This document shows positions 24,605-34,101 of a stretch of DNA of 64,000 nucleotides, piece after piece (position 1 is the stretch's first letter; each line of letters opens with the position of its first letter). Source of the stretch: an uncultured Sulfurimonas sp. (GTDB lineage: Bacteria > Campylobacterota > Campylobacteria > Campylobacterales > Sulfurimonadaceae); NCBI RefSeq assembly GCF_963662755.1, contig NZ_OY759725.1:1067781-1131780 (forward strand), given 5' to 3'. The position numbers and the translations under genes are program-made. A model generated the notes under the pieces. It searched no databases. It was not told the DNA's origin and worked only from the letters and a program-made list of their open reading frames with translations.

Positions 24605-25942
24605 ATGAAAATAGCTAGATTTAGCAGGGTTGGATTTATATTAGCAGCTGCGGGAAGTGCCGTTGGACTTGGGAATATATGGAAGTTTCCATATATTGCT
24701 GGCGAATACGGAGGTGGGGCTTTTGTTCTTATTTACTTAATTACTGTTGTTCTTATTGGTTTTTCTATTATGATAGCTGAGATGCTAATTGGATATATGG
24801 GAAGAAAAGATGGGGTTACATCTTTTGAAGAATTAGCACCAAAACATAAAAAATGGTGGAAATATGGTGGATTTCAAGGACTTGCCGGACTTTTCATAAT
24901 GATATTTTATTCAGTTGTTATTGGATGGATATTTAACTATATAATTACATCTATAGTTTCACTACCTGCAACAGTTAAAGAAGCAGAAACTATTTTTAAC
25001 ACCATGCTTCATACTGATATTTGGACTCAACTTTTCTATCATACCTTAGCATTTATCTGGATTACTTATGTATTAACTAAAGGTATCAAGGGTGGTATTG
25101 AGAAAATAAATATGGTACTTATGCCAACTCTTATGATTATTCTCTTAGGAATGTTTTCATATGCTACAACTTTAGATGCTTTCTCTAAAGCATTTGACTT
25201 TATGTTTGCACCTAATTGGTCAAAGATAGACTCTGAAGCATTTGTAACTGCGGTTGGTCATGCATTTTTTACTCTCTCTCTTGGAATGGGAGCTATTATG
25301 ACCTACTCTGCATCTATGGAGAAAAATTCAAATCTTGTTCAAAATGCTTTTTGGGTAGTGTTTTTAGATACTTCCATAGCTATTGTTGCAGGATTAATGC
25401 TTTTTACATTTCTTTACCAATATGGAGCTGGTCCAGCCAAAGGTCCAGGTCTTGTCTTTATCTCTTTGCCAGCAGCATTTTATGAGATGGGTATTCTTGG
25501 AAATATTTTTGCAGTTTTATTTTTCCTATCTTTAGCATTTGCTGGTCTAACTTCTTCTGTATCTTTAGTTGAACCAATGGTTCAGTATTTTATAGACAGA
25601 TTTAGTTGGAGCAGATTAAAAGCATCTATTGCAATGGGTCTTTTCTTTTATCTTATAGGCATAATTGCTCTACTTTCAAATATAGATGCTTTTAAAGATG
25701 CTCTAACATGGGGTGATAAAAACTTTTTTGATTGGGTTGATTATATAACTGCAGCTATTATGCTTCCTTTTGGTGGCCTTGTAATGGCAATTTTTATAGG
25801 TTTTGTTGTAGAAAAACAGAGAATAGAATCTATCATAAAACCTCACCTTGGTAGTGCTTTTGAGGCTTGGTATTTTTCACTTCGATATGTAACTCCACTA
25901 GCTATGCTAATAGTTATGCTTTCATTAATAGGAATTTTTTAA
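24605..25942 (+). CDS. sodium-dependent transporter, SNF (NSS) family
   Basis: A 445-residue LeuT-fold protein with about 12 membrane helices. The first helix carries AAAGSAVGLGNIWKFPY, the unwound sodium and substrate site of the neurotransmitter:sodium symporter family. These carriers usually import amino acids with sodium; the substrate here is unknown. AGGGGG lies upstream. Either ATG at 24605 or TTG at 24599 could be the start, a difference of two residues. A small unknown gene follows after two bases. Confidence 0.92.
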   Translation: MKIARFSRVGFILAAAGSAVGLGNIWKFPYIAGEYGGGAFVLIYLITVVLIGFSIMIAEMLIGYMGRKDGVTSFEELAPKHKKWWKYGGFQGLAGLFIMIFYSVVIGWIFNYIITSIVSLPATVKEAETIFNTMLHTDIWTQLFYHTLAFIWITYVLTKGIKGGIEKINMVLMPTLMIILLGMFSYATTLDAFSKAFDFMFAPNWSKIDSEAFVTAVGHAFFTLSLGMGAIMTYSASMEKNSNLVQNAFWVVFLDTSIAIVAGLMLFTFLYQYGAGPAKGPGLVFISLPAAFYEMGILGNIFAVLFFLSLAFAGLTSSVSLVEPMVQYFIDRFSWSRLKASIAMGLFFYLIGIIALLSNIDAFKDALTWGDKNFFDWVDYITAAIMLPFGGLVMAIFIGFVVEKQRIESIIKPHLGSAFEAWYFSLRYVTPLAMLIVMLSLIGIF

Positions 25943-25944
25943 TC

Positions 25945-26220
25945 ATGAATAACATAAAACAAAATTGCAAAAAAACACTTCTTGATGAAGGTATAGATGC
26001 TACTTCTTCGATAGATTTTGATGTAAATGGAGAAGTACATACTATGACTTTTGAATATATAATAGATACTTTTATGCAAGCATCTAAAGAGTCTCAGTTA
26101 GTATTTTATACAGCTTTACAAAAAGCACTAAATGCCAAAGATATGGGAATAGATAAGTTTTTCGAAGGTATGGGACAGCTTTTACTCATGACTCATTTAT
26201 CAAAAAAGATTGATATTTAA
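25945..26220 (+). CDS. small hypothetical protein downstream of the SNF transporter
   Basis: 91 residues from ATG at 25945, two bases after the transporter stop. A longer frame from 25867 would overlap the transporter and is rejected. It is acidic and helical, with no membrane segment or signal; a central segment reads MTFEYIIDTFMQAS. The tight spacing indicates co-transcription with the transporter. The family is not recognised. Confidence 0.7.
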   Translation: MNNIKQNCKKTLLDEGIDATSSIDFDVNGEVHTMTFEYIIDTFMQASKESQLVFYTALQKALNAKDMGIDKFFEGMGQLLLMTHLSKKIDI

Positions 26221-26256
26221 GAAAAAGCAATCACATTATTTGTTAAAATTAATACA

Positions 26257-27876
26257 ATGAATGATTTTAATAAATATATAGCAATATGTGTAGTTTTTGT
26301 TGCATCTGTTCTTGCTTTGTTTTATACAATAGATGTGTTTAGTCAAAAAAGTATAGAGTTACAAAAACAGATACTTATAAAACAGGCTCAAACACACTTC
26401 AATGATCAAATAAACACAAGAAAGTGGAATGCAGGTTATGCTGGACTTTATGTAAAACCAAAAAAAGGTCAAAAACCTAATCCTTACTTAAAAGACAACA
26501 TTTTAAAAGTAGATGAAAATCTAACACTTATAAGAATCAATCCTGCATGGATGACAAGACAACTCTCTGAAACTTCAGATACTTTGGGTTTTCATTTTCG
26601 CATAACGAGTCTAATCCCCATAAATCCAAACAATAAAGCTACACCTTTTGAAAAAAGAGCTTTAACATATATAGAAAAAACGAACACCAAAGAGTATTAT
26701 GAGTTAGGGAAAGATTCCAAGTTTAACTATATGGGTGCTCTTGTAACAACGGAGGCTTGTCTTGTTTGTCACAAACATCAAGGTTATTCCCTTGGAGATA
26801 TAAGAGGTGGAATAAGCATTGACTTAGATTCAACGGAGTATGACACAGTAACTTCATCCATAAAAAACAGAGCACTAATGTTGAAAATACTTTTACTGTT
26901 TTTTTTAGTGAGTATATTTTTTCTTATATTTAAACAACTAAAATATAACCAAAAACTTCAAAAAGAAGTAAATACTCAAACCAAAGAGATAGCATCTGCA
27001 AAACAATTGCTCCAACAAATTTTAGATGCGGATTCTGCTTTTATCGTTTTGGCAAATGGAAAAGATGTAATTTATGCCAATAAAACCATACTTGAATTTT
27101 TTGGTTATTCTTCTATAGAAGAGTTTAAAAAAAGCAATCAAAATATCTCAGATATGTTTGAAAAAGTAGAAAATAAAAAGAATTTCATTCAAACATTTAA
27201 CGATGGTGTACATTGGATTGAATATCTCACAAAAGAACAAAATAAACAAAAACTAAAAATTCTCATAAAAAAAGATGATACATATAAATATTTTAGACCT
27301 TATGCCAAAGAGATAAAAACTGATGATAAAATTCTGCATCTAATTGTCTTTGATGAGATTACAGATGAGTATGTAAAAATAAAAGAATTAGAGCATATAG
27401 CCTCTACAGATTCACTCACAAAACTATTTAACAGAAATAAACTCAATGATGTTTTAGAAAAAGAGATGGCGCTTGCATCTGCTGTATCATCACCTTTATC
27501 CATAATATTTTTAGATATAGATCACTTCAAAAAAGTAAACGATACTTATGGTCACGATGTTGGAGATGAAGTTCTTATAAGCGTAGCAAACATTATCTCC
27601 TCTACTACTCGTACAGGAGATATTGCCGCTAGATGGGGTGGTGAAGAGTTTATAATAACTCTGCAATCTACAGATGCTCTTCATGCTTCCATACTTGCTG
27701 AAAAATTAAGAGTTAAAATAGAAAATCATACTTTTAAAAGTGTTAAAAATATAACTATCTCGGCTGGTATTACAGAGTACATAAGCAACGAAAGCAAAGA
27801 TATTTTTATAAAAAGAGTTGATGAAGCACTATATGAAGCAAAAGAGAGTGGTCGAAATAAAATTATTATAAAGTAA
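26257..27876 (+). CDS. membrane diguanylate cyclase with periplasmic haem-binding (DUF3365-like) domain and PAS
   Basis: A 539-residue protein. A membrane helix (about 8-27) is followed by a periplasmic domain (30-205) of the Tll0287/DUF3365 type, with a c-type haem motif CLVCH at 168-172. A second helix (207-226), a short coiled coil, a PAS-like domain (about 250-370) and a GGDEF domain follow. The active site is RWGGEEF and a metal-binding aspartate lies in FLDIDHFKKVNDTYGHDVGD, named here by its FLDIDHFKK core. It makes c-di-GMP, probably in response to redox state or a gas sensed by haem. It is a single gene ending in a strong two-way terminator. Confidence 0.88.
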   Translation: MNDFNKYIAICVVFVASVLALFYTIDVFSQKSIELQKQILIKQAQTHFNDQINTRKWNAGYAGLYVKPKKGQKPNPYLKDNILKVDENLTLIRINPAWMTRQLSETSDTLGFHFRITSLIPINPNNKATPFEKRALTYIEKTNTKEYYELGKDSKFNYMGALVTTEACLVCHKHQGYSLGDIRGGISIDLDSTEYDTVTSSIKNRALMLKILLLFFLVSIFFLIFKQLKYNQKLQKEVNTQTKEIASAKQLLQQILDADSAFIVLANGKDVIYANKTILEFFGYSSIEEFKKSNQNISDMFEKVENKKNFIQTFNDGVHWIEYLTKEQNKQKLKILIKKDDTYKYFRPYAKEIKTDDKILHLIVFDEITDEYVKIKELEHIASTDSLTKLFNRNKLNDVLEKEMALASAVSSPLSIIFLDIDHFKKVNDTYGHDVGDEVLISVANIISSTTRTGDIAARWGGEEFIITLQSTDALHASILAEKLRVKIENHTFKSVKNITISAGITEYISNESKDIFIKRVDEALYEAKESGRNKIIIK

Positions 27877-27905
27877 ACTAAAGGAATAAATTCCTTTAGT
27901 TTACT
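27872..27905. terminator. bidirectional terminator between the GGDEF gene and thiG
   Basis: A perfect 16-bp inverted repeat (AGTAAACTAAAGGAAT at 27872-27887 and its complement at 27890-27905) with a two-base spacer. It covers the stop codons of both convergent genes. Confidence 0.8.
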
Positions 27906-28683
27906 AAAACTGTATCATTCCATCTATTGGGCTAGATGCTGTAGCGTAAGGTCTTTTTGGGATTCTACCAGCAAGATAGGACATACGACCAGCAGCAACT
28001 GCGTGTTTCATAGCCTGAGCCATTATCATGGGGTTCTGAGCTTGAGCGATTGCAGTATTTGTTAAAACACCTTCAGCCCCTAACTCCATTGCATAAGCAG
28101 CATCTGAAGCACAACCGATTCCTGCATCTACGATTACAGGTACACTTACCGCCTCACGGATGAAAACTATGTTGTAAGGATTTTGGATGCCAAGTCCACT
28201 TCCAATAGGAGCAGCCAAAGGCATAATAGCGTGAGAGCCTGCATCTTCAAGTCTCTTTGCCATTATCGGATCATCTGAAGTGTAAGACATAATTGTAAAA
28301 CCATCTTTTGCTAAGATTTCACAAGCTTTAATAGTCTCTAAAACATCAGGATAAAGAGTTTTTTTAGTATCTCCAATCACTTCTAACTTTATCAAATCAA
28401 TCCCTGTAGCTTCACGCATAAGTCTAAATGTTGTAATCGCCTCTTCTGCTGTCACGCATCCTGCAGAGTTTGGTAAAAACTTAACATTTGTACCTGCAAA
28501 TGTATCGCGAAGATTTTCTTTATCAGGGTCTGTAATGTTTAAACGACGAACCGCAACTGTGATAAGTTCACTCCCAGATGCTAAAGTCGCTTCTTTTGTA
28601 GTCTCAAAAGAGTCATATTTTCCACTACCAACTATTAGACGTGAGCCTAATTCATACTTTCCAATCTTTAAAATGTTATCCAT
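27904..28683 (-). CDS. thiG: thiazole synthase
   Basis: ThiG builds the thiazole phosphate of thiamine from deoxyxylulose phosphate, dehydroglycine and sulfur carried by ThiS. The 259-residue TIM-barrel protein has GSGKYDSF near the N-terminus, IKLEVIGD with the Schiff-base lysine near 97, and [10 protein letters not shown] near 190. The start is ATG at 28683, because AAGGAA lies just upstream; a longer reading to 28722 adds an unlikely leader. No other thiamine gene is adjacent in the window. Confidence 0.95.
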   Translation of the reverse strand: MDNILKIGKYELGSRLIVGSGKYDSFETTKEATLASGSELITVAVRRLNITDPDKENLRDTFAGTNVKFLPNSAGCVTAEEAITTFRLMREATGIDLIKLEVIGDTKKTLYPDVLETIKACEILAKDGFTIMSYTSDDPIMAKRLEDAGSHAIMPLAAPIGSGLGIQNPYNIVFIREAVSVPVIVDAGIGCASDAAYAMELGAEGVLTNTAIAQAQNPMIMAQAMKHAVAAGRMSYLAGRIPKRPYATASSPIDGMIQF

Positions 28684-28851
28684 AATTATATTCCTTAATT
28701 TTACTTCATAAAATGAAGGCAACCTTTAACCAATTAGAACGCCAAAGGAAGTAATTCCTTTAGCTACGCTAACGCTATGTTTCACTCAGCGTGATGCCCT
28801 CGCACTTTTGTGCTCTTTTATATTAATGGTTGATTTATAACATAAGCAATC

Positions 28852-30213
28852 TTATAAGTTGCATATTCTCTCTATTAAGTCATCTGGTGTAAGAGAAAAA
28901 TCAGCACCTTTGTAACTTTGTGCTAATGAAGTGTGTGCAAGTGAAGCATTTTTAGCTGCATCTAATGGCTTATAACCTTGTGCCAGAAGTGCTCCAACAA
29001 GTCCGCTTAGAACATCTCCACTTCCACCTTTTGCAAGAGCAGAAGTTCCATGAGGGTTTATAAAAAATTCTTTATCTTTAGCGATGATTACATTTGCACC
29101 TTTTAAAAGAAGTGTAATTTCTGGATAAGTTTTTGTAAAAAGCTCTACATATTTAAAACGATTTTTTTGTAACTCTTCAACACTAATATCTGCCAAATCA
29201 ACAGACTTTAAAAGAGCTACAAACTCTTTTGCATGAGGCGTTAAAACTAAGTTTTTTCTTTTTAAAATCTCTACTAAAATCGGCATATGGAATATATCTG
29301 CATCTGCTACAAGTGCTAAATCATTATCTAAAAATTTACTAAGTTCTATGTCGCTAAACTCATCTCCTAAACCCATACCAATAGCTAAAGCAGTTGTATT
29401 TTTTGGAAGTTCATGTGAGTACATAATACTATGCGGAATCTGTTCATTTTCATATCCAACAAGACTCACAAGCCCTGCTCCAAATCTAAGTGCAGCTTTT
29501 GAGCTTAAGATGCTAGCTCCACTTTTTGTTCCACACGCTAAAGCTAGATGCCCAAAACTACCTTTGTGAGTATCTTTTTTGCTTCTTGTTGGAAGTTTTA
29601 AATCATCTTCATCTAGTAGATGCCAAGAAGTCTCGCCCTCATAAATATCTCTACTTACACCAAGGTTTAAAACTTTAATCTCTCCAACAAACTCCTTGTT
29701 TGCATCTAAAAACATTGACTTTTTCAAAGCTCCCATAGTGAGAGTGGCATCTGCATAAAAACCACAAGAGGGAACATCACAAGCTATTTTAAAAGCTTCA
29801 AGTGAGTTCATTTGCTCTATAAGTTCTTTTAACTCATCATTAAATTCGCCACTAAAACCAGTACCTACAATAGCATCTATTAAAACATCAGATGCTTGTA
29901 GTTTTGAGATATTTTTTACACTTACTTTATCTGCACGTTTAGCTTGAATAAGTGCCATTTTTGATTTTGGCTCTTTTGCATAGTAGATGCTAACATCATA
30001 GTCACTATGTAAAAGTCTTGCACAAGCGATGCCATCAGCACCATTATTTCCACTTCCACAAACTATGATGACTTTTGAATTTTTTGCAAAGTTCTCTCTA
30101 ACATAAGAAGCTACACCATTAGCAGCGTGTTCCATCAAGATATCTTCGCTAAGTTCAAACTCTTCATAACAGCGTTTGTCTAATGAGCCTACTTCTTCAA
30201 AAAGCTTTTGCAT
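28852..30213 (-). CDS. nnrD: bifunctional NAD(P)HX epimerase / ADP-dependent dehydratase
   Basis: This enzyme repairs hydrated NADH and NADPH. The 453-residue protein joins the N-terminal YjeF_N epimerase domain (1-200, with VCGSGNNGADGIACAR) to the C-terminal ribokinase-like dehydratase domain (about 215-453). The second domain carries LTPHAKEFVALL and KGGSGDVLSGLVGALLAQGY, the latter a nucleotide-binding signature. It is in a leftward pair with purN, 10 bases downstream of it. Full length and intact. Confidence 0.94.
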   Translation of the reverse strand: MQKLFEEVGSLDKRCYEEFELSEDILMEHAANGVASYVRENFAKNSKVIIVCGSGNNGADGIACARLLHSDYDVSIYYAKEPKSKMALIQAKRADKVSVKNISKLQASDVLIDAIVGTGFSGEFNDELKELIEQMNSLEAFKIACDVPSCGFYADATLTMGALKKSMFLDANKEFVGEIKVLNLGVSRDIYEGETSWHLLDEDDLKLPTRSKKDTHKGSFGHLALACGTKSGASILSSKAALRFGAGLVSLVGYENEQIPHSIMYSHELPKNTTALAIGMGLGDEFSDIELSKFLDNDLALVADADIFHMPILVEILKRKNLVLTPHAKEFVALLKSVDLADISVEELQKNRFKYVELFTKTYPEITLLLKGANVIIAKDKEFFINPHGTSALAKGGSGDVLSGLVGALLAQGYKPLDAAKNASLAHTSLAQSYKGADFSLTPDDLIERICNL

Positions 30214-30223
30214 CTCTTAACTC

Positions 30224-30775
30224 CTATTTTAAAACTTTTACTATGGCTTGAGGCATTATTTCATACTCTATATTTTTTATCTTTTTAGAAAAACTCTCTA
30301 AGTTCTCATTTTCTTGTCTAAAAAAACTTTTTTGCAAGATGATTTCACCACCATCAAGCTCACTACTTACATAGTGAACACTTACGCCACACTCGGCATC
30401 TTCACTCTCAAAACTTCTCTCTATGGCTTTTGCACCTTTGAACTTTGGAAGTAGAGATGGATGCAGATTTATAGCTTTTATGTTTGAGGTAAAAACTTCA
30501 CTTAGTATTCTCATAAAACCACTTAAAACTACCAAGTCTGGTTCATACGAATTTATAAGCTTTACAAGCGCTTCATCAAACTCTTCTCTTGAGTTAAAAT
30601 CAACATGATCTAAAATTTCTGTTTTTACAGATAAAGCTTGAAGTTTTTCCAGACCTTTTGCATCTCTTTTGTTTGTAATCCCACACGCTACAAAACACTC
30701 TTTGTTATGTAGTTTTTGTACTATATTTTGGGCGTTATAGCCCTCACCGCTAAATAATATTACTATCTTTTTCAT
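30224..30775 (-). CDS. purN: phosphoribosylglycinamide formyltransferase
   Basis: PurN transfers a formyl group from 10-formyl-tetrahydrofolate to GAR in purine synthesis. The 183-residue protein starts KKIVILFSGEGYNAQNI. The active-site region LSGFMRILSEVFT and the catalytic INLHPSLLPKFKGAKA lie near 80-118, and CGVSVHYVSSELDGGEII follows. It starts at 30775, and nnrD follows in the same direction. The N-terminal loop has GEGYN in place of the usual GSGSN; otherwise it is normal. Confidence 0.93.
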   Translation of the reverse strand: MKKIVILFSGEGYNAQNIVQKLHNKECFVACGITNKRDAKGLEKLQALSVKTEILDHVDFNSREEFDEALVKLINSYEPDLVVLSGFMRILSEVFTSNIKAINLHPSLLPKFKGAKAIERSFESEDAECGVSVHYVSSELDGGEIILQKSFFRQENENLESFSKKIKNIEYEIMPQAIVKVLK

Positions 30776-30820
30776 AAAACAAATTATATCTTATGAAGCT
30801 AAAGAAGATATAATCACACT

Positions 30821-31783
30821 ATGAATTATAAAGAAATTGCACAAGAGACTTTAAATATTGAAGCGCAAACACTTTTACAAGCATCTAAAAAGATAGGTGA
30901 TGTGTTTGACAAAGCTGTTGAGATTATTCTTGCTTGTAAGGGTAAGCTTGTCGTTAGTGGAGTTGGTAAAAGCGGACTTATTGGCGCTAAAATGGCTGCA
31001 ACTTTTGCATCTACGGGAACTCCTAGTTTTTTCTTGCATCCAACTGAAGCACTTCATGGCGATTTGGGCATGATAAGCAAAGATGATGTAGTTATTGCCA
31101 TTAGTTACAGCGGAGAGAGTGAAGAGTTAAGTTCTATTTTACCACATATCAAAAGGTTTAATACTCCTTTAATTGGTATGACAAGAAACCCAAACTCAAC
31201 ACTTGGAAAGTTTAGTGACTTAGTTATTGATATTGTAGTTGAAAAAGAGGCTTGCCCTTTAGATATAGCACCTACAAGTTCAACTACACTCACGCTAGCT
31301 TTAGGAGATGCTCTTGCTGTTTGTTTGATGAGGGCAAGAAATTTTCAAAAGAGTGATTTTGCCTCTTTTCATCCTGGTGGTGCTTTGGGTAAAAAACTCT
31401 TCGTAAAGGTAAGTGACCTTATGAAAAAAGAGAACTTACCTATAGTTTCGCAAGATACAAAAGTCAAAGATGCAATTGTAAAAATCAGCGAAGGTCGTTT
31501 AGGTACTGTTCTTATCGCAGATGATGAAAATAGACTTTTAGCGCTTATGAGTGATGGGGATATCCGTCGTGCTTTAATGCAAGATAATTTTTCAATTGAA
31601 GATAATGTCTTAAAGTATGCAACAAATAATCCTAGAACCATAGATGATGAAAACATTTTAGCAAGTGAAGCACTTGTTATAATCGAAGAGATGAAGATAC
31701 AACTTTTAGTAGTAACAGACAAAAATAAAAAGATAAAGGGCGTACTACATATTCATACGCTTATAGAAAAAGGAATCTCGTAA
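30821..31783 (+). CDS. kdsD: arabinose-5-phosphate isomerase (KpsF/GutQ family)
   Basis: KdsD converts ribulose 5-phosphate to arabinose 5-phosphate, the precursor of Kdo in the LPS core. The 320-residue protein has an N-terminal SIS sugar-isomerase domain (1-190, GVGKSGLIGAKMA and SYSGESEEL) and two CBS domains (about 200-320). It opens a + strand group with a pseudouridine synthase and rarA, spaced by two bases and one base. It is divergent from purN across 45 bp. Start and length are normal. Confidence 0.94.
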   Translation: MNYKEIAQETLNIEAQTLLQASKKIGDVFDKAVEIILACKGKLVVSGVGKSGLIGAKMAATFASTGTPSFFLHPTEALHGDLGMISKDDVVIAISYSGESEELSSILPHIKRFNTPLIGMTRNPNSTLGKFSDLVIDIVVEKEACPLDIAPTSSTTLTLALGDALAVCLMRARNFQKSDFASFHPGGALGKKLFVKVSDLMKKENLPIVSQDTKVKDAIVKISEGRLGTVLIADDENRLLALMSDGDIRRALMQDNFSIEDNVLKYATNNPRTIDDENILASEALVIIEEMKIQLLVVTDKNKKIKGVLHIHTLIEKGIS

Positions 31784-31785
31784 AG

Positions 31786-32571
31786 ATGAGACTAAACAAA
31801 TATATTGCACACCATTCAAGCTACTCGCGCCGTGAAGCAGATAAAGCTATACTTGATGGTTATGTAAGAATAAATGGCGAAATTCAGGATAATCCTGCTA
31901 CTCAAGTAGATGAAAAAGAAGACATTGTTTATGTTAGCGGAAAACAAATCACGCCAAGAGACAAATATACAGTTATAGTTTATAACAAACCAAAAGGTGA
32001 GCTTGTTACAAAGAGCGACCCAAGAGGCAGAAAAACTATTTATGATTCACTAGAGAGAAAGTACCGACACTTTATTCCCGTTGGAAGACTTGACTATGCC
32101 ACTGAGGGTGTTTTACTCTTAACAGATGCTTCAAAAATTGCATCTGCTCTTATGAACTCTAACCTAGAGAGAATCTACAAAGTAAAAATCAAAGGCGAAG
32201 TAACGCGTGAGATGGAAGATGCCATGATGAATGGTCTTGAACTTCTAGATGCTACTGCTGGAGGACATACTCACTCAAAAGTAACAAGCATGACTTTTGC
32301 ACCTTTTTTAGGTTACAAAATTCAAAAAAATGAGCATAACTACTCAATATTAAAAATAGCAATTGCCGAGGGGCAAAATAGAGAAATCAGAAGATTTTTT
32401 GCACATTTTGGGACTGAAGTAGCTGACCTTAAGCGCATTAGTTTTGCAGAAGTAGAACTAAATAATTTACCAACAGGTAAAGTTAGATTTTTAAGCAGAA
32501 GTGAATATTCAGCCCTATTTACTTTTATGAAAGCAGAAGAAAAACTAGCAAGAGAGAAGGGAAAAAAGTAG
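31786..32571 (+). CDS. RluB/RsuA-type pseudouridine synthase
   Basis: 261 residues. An N-terminal S4 RNA-binding domain (1-60, RLNKYIAHHSSYSRREAD) is followed by the catalytic domain with the active aspartate in GRLDYATEGVLLLT near 100-113 and NREIRRFFAHFG near 204. These enzymes make pseudouridine at one site in rRNA. The two-domain layout fits RluB or RsuA, and which rRNA is the target cannot be decided here. It begins two bases after kdsD and is co-transcribed with rarA. Confidence 0.9.
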   Translation: MRLNKYIAHHSSYSRREADKAILDGYVRINGEIQDNPATQVDEKEDIVYVSGKQITPRDKYTVIVYNKPKGELVTKSDPRGRKTIYDSLERKYRHFIPVGRLDYATEGVLLLTDASKIASALMNSNLERIYKVKIKGEVTREMEDAMMNGLELLDATAGGHTHSKVTSMTFAPFLGYKIQKNEHNYSILKIAIAEGQNREIRRFFAHFGTEVADLKRISFAEVELNNLPTGKVRFLSRSEYSALFTFMKAEEKLAREKGKK

Positions 32572-32572
32572 T

Positions 32573-33751
32573 TTGGACTTAGCGTATCTACTACGACCTG
32601 CTTCTTTTGATGACTTAATAGGTCAAGAACATCTAAGCACAAAAGATGCTCCGCTTAGAATTTTATGTGAAAAATTCGCGCTAGGACATAGTTTCTTCTA
32701 TGGTCCTGCTGGATGCGGAAAAACTTCCATAGCAAGAATTATCGCAAAAACAATGGACTTGCCATTTTATGAGTTTAATGCAACTTCACTAAAGATAGAA
32801 CAACTTAGAAAAATATTTGACCAATACAAAAATGCACTTCAAAAACCTCTGATTTTCATAGATGAAGTTCACAGACTTGCAAAAAATCAACAAGAAGTTT
32901 TACTGCCTGTGATGGAAAACAACTCTGTTTTAGTTATAGGTGCTTCAACTGAAAATCCTTTCTTTTCTCTAACATCAGCCATTCGTTCACGCTCAATGCT
33001 ATTTGAGTTAAAACATATAAATAACAATGCGCTCGCCACTTTATTAGATAAAGCCTTATCCCATACAAAACTAGAAATAGAGCTAGGTGCAAAAGAGTAT
33101 CTCATAGCTAGTAGTGGCGGAGATGCAAGGGCTATGCTTAAACTTTTAGAGTTTGCATCTAACATAGATGTTTATATAACTTTAGATATTTTAAAATCTC
33201 TGCGACCAAATGCTTTGAGTGCTGGAAGTAGTGAATCTGGAGTTCATTATGATTTAGCAAGTGCGCTTATTAAGTCCATAAGAGGCTCAGATGCAGATGC
33301 GGCTATATATTATCTTGCAAGGCTTATAGATGGTGGAGAGAGTGCAGACTTTATAGCGAGACGTCTTGTGATTTTAGCTAGTGAAGATGTAGGAAATGCA
33401 AATCCACAAGCTCTTACACTTACAACTTCAGCACTTACAAGTGTATCAAAAATCGGTTATCCTGAGGCTAGAATTATTTTAGCTCAAGCTGTAATTTATC
33501 TCTGTGCATCTCCAAAATCAAACTCTGCATACTTAGCAATAAACTCAGCACTAAAAGCTGTAAATGATGGAGCAATGCTTGATATTCCATCAAATATAAC
33601 GCAGAGAAATGAAAACTATCTCTATCCACATGATTTTGGCGGTTATGTAAAACAAACATATATGTCAAAACCATTAAAATTTGTAGAACTAAAAGAGATA
33701 GGTTATGAAAAAAAAATGAAAGAATGGATGATAAACATTCGCAATTTATGA
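32573..33751 (+). CDS. rarA: replication-associated recombination protein A (MgsA/RarA)
   Basis: RarA is an AAA+ ATPase related to clamp loaders that acts at stalled replication forks. The 392-residue protein has Walker A YGPAGCGKTSIARII near 43-57, Walker B LIFIDEVHR near 93, sensor 1 GASTENPFF and the C-terminal tetramer domain. The start is TTG at 32573, one base after the pseudouridine synthase stop, with AAGGG upstream. The full family length is present. Confidence 0.94.
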   Translation: MDLAYLLRPASFDDLIGQEHLSTKDAPLRILCEKFALGHSFFYGPAGCGKTSIARIIAKTMDLPFYEFNATSLKIEQLRKIFDQYKNALQKPLIFIDEVHRLAKNQQEVLLPVMENNSVLVIGASTENPFFSLTSAIRSRSMLFELKHINNNALATLLDKALSHTKLEIELGAKEYLIASSGGDARAMLKLLEFASNIDVYITLDILKSLRPNALSAGSSESGVHYDLASALIKSIRGSDADAAIYYLARLIDGGESADFIARRLVILASEDVGNANPQALTLTTSALTSVSKIGYPEARIILAQAVIYLCASPKSNSAYLAINSALKAVNDGAMLDIPSNITQRNENYLYPHDFGGYVKQTYMSKPLKFVELKEIGYEKKMKEWMINIRNL

Positions 33752-33812
33752 AATATTAATAAACATATCTATATACTTTAAAACATATGCAATTACATCA
33801 AGGAGCTTTAAA

Positions 33813-34100
33813 ATGGAAGTCACAGTATCTTCTAACACTATAAACATCACAGGAAATATAAAAAGTATCAGTAATTTTTCTGATATCAAAGATTTGATCG
33901 ATGGTGTTATTACTCAGCATAAAAAAATTACTATAGTAATAACGGACTCTCTGTCTATAACTTCGTCTGTTATAGGTTATTTCAATAAACTTGTTTTAAA
34001 AGACAATATTGATATACACATGAGAATAGGAAATGATCAATTAATGGCTCTACTTCAAGACCTTAATTTAGCATCTACTTTTAAAGCAAGAAAGATATAA
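33813..34100 (+). CDS. STAS-domain protein (anti-anti-sigma-like)
   Basis: 95 residues with the alternating strand-helix pattern of a STAS domain. The usual phosphorylated serine position is in ITSSVIGYF (Ser51 or Ser52). AAGGAG precedes the ATG. It leads an operon with a chemoreceptor one base downstream and a SpoIIE-type phosphatase with an anti-sigma-like kinase domain. In partner switching, such a protein is phosphorylated by the kinase domain and released by the phosphatase. Its target here is unknown. Confidence 0.75.
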   Translation: MEVTVSSNTINITGNIKSISNFSDIKDLIDGVITQHKKITIVITDSLSITSSVIGYFNKLVLKDNIDIHMRIGNDQLMALLQDLNLASTFKARKI

Positions 34101-34101
34101 A

